A DNA stretch of 64,000 nt, taken from contig NZ_PYBV01000027.1 in NCBI RefSeq assembly GCF_003205615.1, forward strand, positions 66,678 through 130,677. Reading direction: 5' to 3'. This document shows positions 61,393 to 64,000 of the stretch, piece after piece (the first letter of the stretch is position 1; each line of letters opens with the position of its first letter). The position numbers were made by a program, and so were the translations under genes. The DNA is from Micromonospora arborensis. Lineage in GTDB: Bacteria > Actinomycetota > Actinomycetes > Mycobacteriales > Micromonosporaceae. Under the pieces are notes generated by a model that saw nothing but the letters and a program-made list of their open reading frames with translations, had not been told where the DNA came from and ran no database searches.

Positions 61393-61696
61393 GAGACCAG
61401 CGTGACCAGGCTCGACACCCGGCTGACGGGCCTGAACGACGGATCGTCGAAGCGCTTCGACGGCCCGGCCGCGTCACTACGGCCATGATTAAGGGATCCG
61501 CGCAACTATAGACGTGTGACGATTGATGGCGCCACCGGCCGGCGGACGGGAGTCGCGTGGGGCGGATCTCTGCAACGGGGCGGACGCGTGCAGTTCATGG
61601 CTCCCGCGCAGTGCTGTGGGCAAACAGGCATCGATGGTGCTGTTACCATCGCCGCGGTGTGTGCGACCCGATCATCCATGAGATCCGGTGGATGTC

Positions 61697-62737
61697 ATGC
61701 CCTCTGACGGACCGGATCCGTACACCCTTCTCGGAGTGACGCGTGCTGCGTCGGTCGCGGAGATTCGGGAACGCTACCTCCTTCTCGTGCAGATCTGGCA
61801 CCCGGACCGCCATCAGTCGAGTTCCGCGAGCGTCCGCGCGGAAGTCACGCAGCAGATGCAGCGGATCAACGCCGCCTACAAGCAGTTGAGAGATGCCCAC
61901 GAGCGTGAGGCCCGCGCACGGCAGGACCGGGAGCGTCAGGCTCGCGAACGCCAGACCCGCGAACGGCACGACCGGGAGCGTGCGGACCGGGAGCGTGCGG
62001 ATCGGGAGCGTGAGGACCGGAAGCGCGAGGCCCGGGAGCGCAAGGATCCGGAGCGCCAGCGCAGGGAACGCCAGGCTCGCGAACGCGAGACCCGCGAACG
62101 GGAGCATCCCAGGGCTCGGTGGACACACCCGGGCTACCCGGGTACGAGCCCAGCGGAAACGCCATCGAGCCTGGCGTCAACTGTTCACCCCATCGCGATC
62201 GCGCTTCGGTCCGGCGAGAGGGGATACACGCTCCGCGCCTACCTCGACGACCAACGGACCGAAGCCGCCTTTCTCGGGGACCAGGGGCGTCTGCTCCTGT
62301 TCAGATCCGTCGCCTCCATGCGTAAGTACCTGGCCAGGACCGAAGCGCACGAGTTGGCCGGCATCCCCGACTGGGAAGGCGTCCTGGAGCGGATCGGCGG
62401 TGCCGAGACCGAGCCTGACGACGAGAACTGCTACGAGTTCGACCTCATCGCGCACAGCCTGCGATTTTCGCCGACCCAGTGGGTCCCGGCCTTGTTCATC
62501 AACAACCGCGATCTCATTCGAGAGCTCGCGGTGGCGTTCAGCATCGACGACGTACTGAATTTGCTGACCGTGGGGTCGCCGCTCGATCATCTTGACGATC
62601 TGTTTCGCATCGTGGACAGGCCGATCGCCGGCTGGAGCGCGCGTCGCCAACTTGCCTCCCTGCAGGGAGGGCAGGCCAGCATCCTGTGGCGCAAAGCGAT
62701 CCGTGGCGTCGAAGAGCGCGTCCGCTGGCTCCGCTGA
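61697..62737 (+). CDS. J-domain protein with Arg/Glu-rich linker
   Basis: 346 residues. Residues about 5-70 are a DnaJ J-domain with the HPD tripeptide (VQIWHPDRHQ), needed to stimulate a DnaK partner. Residues about 75-140 are a strongly charged repetitive segment of RERQ/RADRERE units, probably a single long helix. The last 190 residues form a distinct domain (GYTLRAYLDDQRTEAAFLG, ALFINNRDLIRELAVAFSIDDVLNLLTVGSPLD) that I do not recognise. There is no Gly/Phe region or zinc finger, so this is a class C J-protein. GTG at 61688 is an alternative start. Confidence 0.8.
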   Translation: MPSDGPDPYTLLGVTRAASVAEIRERYLLLVQIWHPDRHQSSSASVRAEVTQQMQRINAAYKQLRDAHEREARARQDRERQARERQTRERHDRERADRERADREREDRKREARERKDPERQRRERQARERETREREHPRARWTHPGYPGTSPAETPSSLASTVHPIAIALRSGERGYTLRAYLDDQRTEAAFLGDQGRLLLFRSVASMRKYLARTEAHELAGIPDWEGVLERIGGAETEPDDENCYEFDLIAHSLRFSPTQWVPALFINNRDLIRELAVAFSIDDVLNLLTVGSPLDHLDDLFRIVDRPIAGWSARRQLASLQGGQASILWRKAIRGVEERVRWLR

Positions 62738-63087
62738 GCCGCCAGCCGGCGCTGCGTCGCGGCCAACTGCTCCTCGATCCGTTCGAGACGGTCCAGCGCC
62801 TCATCGATACGGTCGAGCCCCGGCAGGTGCGCCACGATCACCCGCCCGGTGGCGGTCGGGTCCACGCTCGGGCCGCCGGAGTGCAACGGCTCGACGGCGC
62901 TGGTCACCCGCGCCACCCACTGCTCGTACCGACCGTCCCGCTGGCGGGGAAGTGCCGCCACGGCGTCACGTAGGGCCACCAACACCGGGGTGGGCGAATC
63001 GGCCGGGTCTGCGGAGGCAGCAACCGCGGCCAGGACGCCACGACCGGGGTACGGCCTCTTCGGGGGAATCCGGGGCCGAGTGATCAC
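62587..63087 (-). CDS. Hypothetical protein, 3' end overlapping the J-domain gene
   Basis: 166 residues. The first 115 look like protein (LVALRDAVAALPRQRDGRYEQWV, IVAHLPGLDRIDEALDRLERIEEQLAATQRRLAAQ, the latter a probable coiled coil), but the last 50 are read antisense through the end of the J-domain gene and are Arg/Ser/Cys-rich. The original C-terminus may have been lost. Function unknown. Confidence 0.5.
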   Translation of the reverse strand: MITRPRIPPKRPYPGRGVLAAVAASADPADSPTPVLVALRDAVAALPRQRDGRYEQWVARVTSAVEPLHSGGPSVDPTATGRVIVAHLPGLDRIDEALDRLERIEEQLAATQRRLAAQRSQRTRSSTPRIALRHRMLACPPCREASWRRALQPAIGLSTMRNRSSR

Positions 63088-63131
63088 CGAACCTAACGAT
63101 TAGCTGACATGCGGCGACCACGCTGACCGAC

Positions 63132-63716
63132 ATGCGCAAAGCAAATGTGAAGATGACCGGTCTGGCGGTCCTGCTGGTGTCGCTCGCGGCCTGCGGCGGC
63201 GACCCGGAGGCGTCCGAGCCGCAGGTGGCCGCAATCCCGGGCGCGACCATGTCGGCGAGTGCCGGCCCAGCCGGTTCGAACAGCGGCGCCGACCGTCAGC
63301 TTGCCCTCGGCGCGAGCAAGCAGGAGATCGACCGCCTCTACGACGCCTACTACGCGTGCTGGGTGCAGCACGGTGTGCCCTCGGCGCCAGCCTCGGGCGG
63401 AAACGGCGGTCCGCTTCTCAGTTACAAGAGGGACGAGAAGAAGTATCAGCCGGCCGTGGACGCGTGCGCCGACAAGGAGCCGCTGAGCGCTCCGGAGCTC
63501 GACCCTCATCAGAACCCGAACTTCGCCGACGACCTGCGCGAGAAACTGCAGTGCGTCAGGGACCACGGCCTGTCGATGGAGATCCGGCAGGGGGGCACCG
63601 ACAACGCCAACATCTGGGTCGCGCCGGAGACCAAGGCCAACCTCGAGAAGGCGAACAGCGACGCGGGGTTGGAGATCCAGCGTCAGTGCGAGATCTCGGC
63701 CTTCACGCAGAAGTAG
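63132..63716 (+). CDS. Putative lipoprotein
   Basis: 194 residues with signal and lipobox (VLLVSLAACGG, lipidated Cys near residue 21). The mature part has a Gly/Ala/Ser-rich spacer and then a folded region with Cys residues in YYACWVQHG, VDACADK, LQCVRDHG and RQCEIS, probably two disulfides. It lies six bases before the efflux adaptor gene and is likely its lipoprotein partner. No named family. Confidence 0.72.
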   Translation: MRKANVKMTGLAVLLVSLAACGGDPEASEPQVAAIPGATMSASAGPAGSNSGADRQLALGASKQEIDRLYDAYYACWVQHGVPSAPASGGNGGPLLSYKRDEKKYQPAVDACADKEPLSAPELDPHQNPNFADDLREKLQCVRDHGLSMEIRQGGTDNANIWVAPETKANLEKANSDAGLEIQRQCEISAFTQK

Positions 63717-63722
63717 CCGACC

Positions 63723-64000
63723 GTGCGGACGAAAACCCTCATCATCACCATCACGTGCGGCGTGCTCGCGCTGGGCGGAGTGGTCTACGCCGTCCAGGCC
63801 CGCGCCGGCGACGACTCTCCGGCCGCGCAGCCGGCCGCGGCGAAGGTGGCCACGGCCGAGGTGGTCCGGACCGACCTCTCCGACTACTGGGCCGAGAGCG
63901 GCACGGTCGGCTATCGCAAGCAGCGCACCCTGCGTGGCGTCGCGCCCGGGGTGCTCACCTGGTTGCCCCGGCCCGGCAGCACCATCGCCCGGGGTGACAT
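63723..64000 (+). CDS. Efflux adaptor (HlyD/peptidoglycan-binding type), partial
   Basis: Start of a gene cut by the window end, 92 residues visible. GTG at 63723 gives MRTKTLIITITCGVLALGGVVY, an N-terminal membrane anchor, followed by a mature region with AAKVATAEVVRTDLSDYWAESGTVGYRKQRTLRGVAPGVLTWL. This is the pattern of periplasmic-adaptor-like proteins that precede MacB-type ABC exporters in actinomycetes. The ABC genes would lie beyond the window. Confidence 0.7.
   Translation, partial: MRTKTLIITITCGVLALGGVVYAVQARAGDDSPAAQPAAAKVATAEVVRTDLSDYWAESGTVGYRKQRTLRGVAPGVLTWLPRPGSTIARGD

Noticed and set aside
1..64000. CRISPR arrays, insertion sequences and transposases
   Set aside because: No regularly spaced repeats and no transposase or integrase motifs were seen on either strand.

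Overview
The window looks like chromosomal DNA of a high-GC actinomycete, most likely Micromonospora or a close relative in the Micromonosporaceae. This rests on the GC-rich third codon positions, frequent GTG starts, ATGA/GTGA stop-start overlaps, and the mix of secreted glycosidases, lipoproteins and actinobacterial regulators. I did not run any similarity search; family calls rest on motifs I can read in the proteins.

Region 1 (1-23.3 kb) is mostly core and accessory metabolism: a ribokinase and ABC ATPase, a two-gene ABC-2 transporter, a ROK repressor divergent from a NagZ-like glycosidase with a shared palindrome, a TetR operon with two perfect palindromes at its promoter, a GNAT acetyltransferase, an orphan VapB-like antitoxin, a Clp-N protein with an apparently leaderless autoregulated promoter, a lone UGT-type glycosyltransferase, DUF72, GH15, a VOC protein, a secreted M6-type protease, a zinc-less oxidoreductase and a secreted beta-helix/ricin-lectin protein.

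Region 2 (about 24.6-57.9 kb) is a complete thiostrepton-type thiopeptide cluster. The precursor at 38907-39092 (minus) ends in IASASCTTCICTCSCSS, which is the thiostrepton core. Two divergent operons run outward from a 465-nt control region (39093-39557). The leftward one carries the precursor, an alpha/beta-hydrolase fused to a glutamylating LanB-like dehydratase, the elimination domain, the [4+2] cyclase, a SagB-type dehydrogenase, an ocin-ThiF-like partner, the B12 radical-SAM tryptophan methyltransferase, an SDR, a PLP aminotransferase and a PPOX/F420-type reductase. It meets the convergent 23S rRNA methyltransferase gene tsr (self-resistance). The rightward operon carries DUF2867, a carboxyl methyltransferase, an acyl-CoA-dehydrogenase-like flavoprotein, a SnoaL-like protein, a second ThiF-like protein, the azoline-forming YcaO, a P450, an AMP ligase, a second P450, a second LanB-like dehydratase, a second YcaO with TfuA, an asparagine-synthetase-like amidase and an alpha/beta-hydrolase.

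Taken together the cluster should make Ser/Thr dehydroamino acids, thiazol(in)es, the dehydropiperidine ring and the quinaldic-acid loop. Its C-terminus should be processed by methylation, de-esterification and amidation. Beyond standard thiostrepton it has a TfuA-YcaO pair, the signature of backbone thioamidation, and a PPOX-family reductase of the kind that reduces the dehydropiperidine in thiopeptins. The prediction is therefore a thioamidated, possibly piperidine-type thiostrepton analogue, comparable to thiopeptin or the Micromonospora compound Sch 18640. The unusual architectural point is the hydrolase-LanB fusion.

Region 3 (57.9-64 kb) begins with a broken tRNA-Lys(CTT) whose 5' acceptor strand is replaced by the end of a truncated small gene, suggesting an old integration or recombination boundary at the edge of the cluster. 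After it come a secreted GH3 enzyme, a J-domain protein with an Arg/Glu-rich linker, a small hypothetical gene overlapping it antisense, and a lipoprotein plus the start of an efflux adaptor gene cut by the window end.
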